Positions 34,694 through 35,684 of a stretch of 35,684 bases of DNA are shown piece after piece. The notes beneath the pieces were generated by a model that had not been told where the DNA came from, searched no databases, and saw only the letters and a list, made by a program, of their open reading frames with translations. A program made the translations under genes and the position numbers. The stretch is from a virus, in the IMG/VR virus record IMGVR_UViG_3300020215_000104, positions 1 to 35,684 of that record, one strand, 5' to 3'. Positions within the stretch are counted from its first letter, which is position 1. Each line of letters opens with the position of its first letter.

Positions 34694-34974
34694 GCCTCAC
34701 CGAAGACGACTACGAAGCGATGCTCGACCTCCCGCATGGGCGCGGACGGAGCTGCAACCTGTGCAAGCAGAAGGACGAGCGGATCACGGCGCTGCTGGCC
34801 CACGTGCGGCACAAGGACGGATGCAACGCGCTACGGTGCATGAAGTGCGGATGCCCAGTAGAACCCATTAATCAACATCTCGTATGGATTGGCGGGAATG
34901 ATCGCCTCGACCATGCGGTGGAACGCGGAACCTGCACCTGCGGCCTCTCAGCCCTGACGGAGCAGCCCAAATGA
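34690..34974 (+). CDS. Small Cys-rich protein
   Basis: The protein has 94 residues and overlaps the upstream stop (ATGA). It contains 'SCNLCKQKDERITALLAHVR', 'LRCMKCGCPV' and 'GTCTCGLS': CxxC twice plus CxC, with His, a probable zinc-binding pattern. No family was recognised. The start at 34690 is preceded by GGAGGGGA, a strong ribosome-binding site. Confidence 0.6.
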   Translation: MSLTEDDYEAMLDLPHGRGRSCNLCKQKDERITALLAHVRHKDGCNALRCMKCGCPVEPINQHLVWIGGNDRLDHAVERGTCTCGLSALTEQPK

Positions 34975-35174
34975 GGACGTTCCACGTCGTCAGAGTCACG
35001 AAGTCGGCGCGGGCCGGGCAAGGGCGGTGGGCGGTCGCGCGTCGCCGTGATCATTGGCTCGATGGTGCGTTGGACCTCGAAATCGTTGACGGCGAGGACC
35101 GCCACTACAGCAAGGCTCAGGCGCGGGCGCGGGCAACGGAACTGGAAGCGACTACGCGGACGGAGCAGCCATGA
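34971..35174 (+). CDS. Small basic protein
   Basis: The protein has 67 residues and overlaps both neighbours by 4 nt. It has a beta-like N-terminus ('TFHVVRVTKSARAGQGRWAV') and a helical C-terminus ('HYSKAQARARATELEATTRT'). This strand-strand-helix pattern resembles small DUF2188-type proteins, but the match is weak. Role unknown. Confidence 0.55.
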   Translation: MRTFHVVRVTKSARAGQGRWAVARRRDHWLDGALDLEIVDGEDRHYSKAQARARATELEATTRTEQP

Positions 35175-35497
35175 GCAGAGACGACCAGCAGGAAGCACAA
35201 GAACAGGATGCGCGCGTGGACAGACAGCCCAGAATCGACCGTCGCCCTACCGCAGCGAGCCACGGGGCAGCTCCAGCGCCCAAAAAGCGGAACACCGCCC
35301 CGAAGTTTTCGTGCCCGATGTGCCGCAGCCGCCTGAGTCATGTGATCCCGCACAAGGCCAAGTGCTACGGGACCACCACCGACGACGCCGGCCGCGAGAT
35401 TTACCGGCGCCTGCGGGCCTGCAATGACTGCGGGACGGCCTACAGCACCACCGAGGGCGTCGAGCGCATCGTGCGGCGCCAGGAGCGGGCGGCATGA
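35171..35497 (+). CDS. Zinc-ribbon regulator-like protein with shared N-terminal module
   Basis: The protein has 108 residues. Residues 1-40 are disordered and include 'DARVDRQPRID', the RV(E/D) module. The C-terminal part is a zinc ribbon: 'FSCPMCRSRL', then 'RLRACNDCGTAYSTTEGVER', similar in style to NrdR-like ribbons (CxxC...CxxC followed by YxTxE). It probably binds DNA or RNA. It overlaps the following gene by 4 nt. Confidence 0.62.
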   Translation: MSRDDQQEAQEQDARVDRQPRIDRRPTAASHGAAPAPKKRNTAPKFSCPMCRSRLSHVIPHKAKCYGTTTDDAGREIYRRLRACNDCGTAYSTTEGVERIVRRQERAA

Positions 35498-35684
35498 CGT
35501 GGCAGCCGATTGCGACAGCCCCCAAGGGCCTCAGCGCGGACGATGTGCTGCTGTATGGGACTGATGATGAGGGCGATCCGCAGATGTGGGTGTCAAATGC
35601 CGAGTACGCGCAGCCGTCAGAGTGGTACGGCGCGCGCCTACTAACGCCGACGCACTGGATGCCATTGCCGGAGCCACCACAAAC
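35494..35684 (+). CDS. DUF551 domain protein, 5' part (3' end outside window)
   Basis: The frame is open to the end of the window; 63 residues are visible. The pattern 'WQPIATAPKGLSADDVLLYG' at the start and 'LTPTHWMPLPEPPQ' at the end matches DUF551, a small phage protein family with W..I..AP and THWMPLP ends. The function is unknown. The start overlaps the previous stop (ATGA). The remainder is truncated by the window edge. Confidence 0.8.
   Translation, partial: MTWQPIATAPKGLSADDVLLYGTDDEGDPQMWVSNAEYAQPSEWYGARLLTPTHWMPLPEPPQ

Overview
The window is a fragment of a tailed bacteriophage genome, or of a prophage, from a GC-rich bacterial host. Almost all genes lie on the plus strand, packed head to tail with ATGA, TGATG or GTGA overlaps. 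It runs from the end of the major capsid gene, through virion and lysis genes, to an integrase and genetic switch, and then a long early region of small genes. Exported proteins with Gram-negative-style signal peptides suggest a didermic host, but no gene here names the host. There is no long tape-measure gene. Instead there are a beta-propeller-like tail protein and four large Ala/Gln/Gly-rich proteins of internal-virion type, so a short-tailed (podovirus-like) particle is the best guess.

Layout. 1-330 is the 3' end of the major capsid gene, followed by a terminator-like hairpin. 479-4106 holds small virion and connector genes, two of which begin with signal-peptide-like sequences. A secreted protein is encoded backwards at 4103-4591, a moron candidate. 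4612-7520 holds tail and fibre genes, 7536-8336 a Rossmann-like protein, and 8347-13173 the internal-virion/ejection-type proteins. 13170-17357 is the lysis and late accessory block: small membrane proteins, a holin-like protein, a cysteine amidase endolysin, DUF1353, a metallophosphoesterase, an SPFH/band-7 protein and a DUF6378-like protein, closed by a terminator at 17388. 17546-18697 (minus) is a tyrosine integrase. 18919-19395 (minus) is an XRE repressor, facing a Cro-like gene at 19498 across an operator region with repeated TTCACGA half-sites. From 19743 onward come early genes: excisionase-like, HTH regulators, an ERF annealing protein with YqaJ exonuclease and an SSB-tailed protein, a NinB-like protein, HNH nuclease, DUF6283, an amino-methyltransferase, RuvC-like resolvase, a replication initiator with an embedded origin-like repeat array, a probable helicase-loader-position gene, a cytosine-5 methyltransferase, a Lar-like protein, zinc-ribbon proteins and DUF551.

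How it works together. The integrase, repressor, Cro and excisionase-like genes indicate a temperate phage. ERF, YqaJ, the SSB-like protein and RuvC form a recombination module. The initiator gene and its internal repeats form a replication module. Two methyltransferases plus a Lar-like protein, with no restriction enzyme, point to protection against host restriction.

The most unusual observations are: (1) an HNH endonuclease frame nested out of frame inside the amino-methyltransferase gene; (2) a second protein-like frame lying over nearly the whole cytosine methyltransferase gene; (3) five 11-bp phased A-tract repeats followed by 7-bp repeats inside the replication gene; (4) a shared N-terminal module on at least six otherwise unrelated early genes; (5) a Cro-like gene whose predicted transcript starts at its own ATG; and (6) a phage-borne SPFH protein. 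Family assignments rest on motifs and memory; no database search was run.
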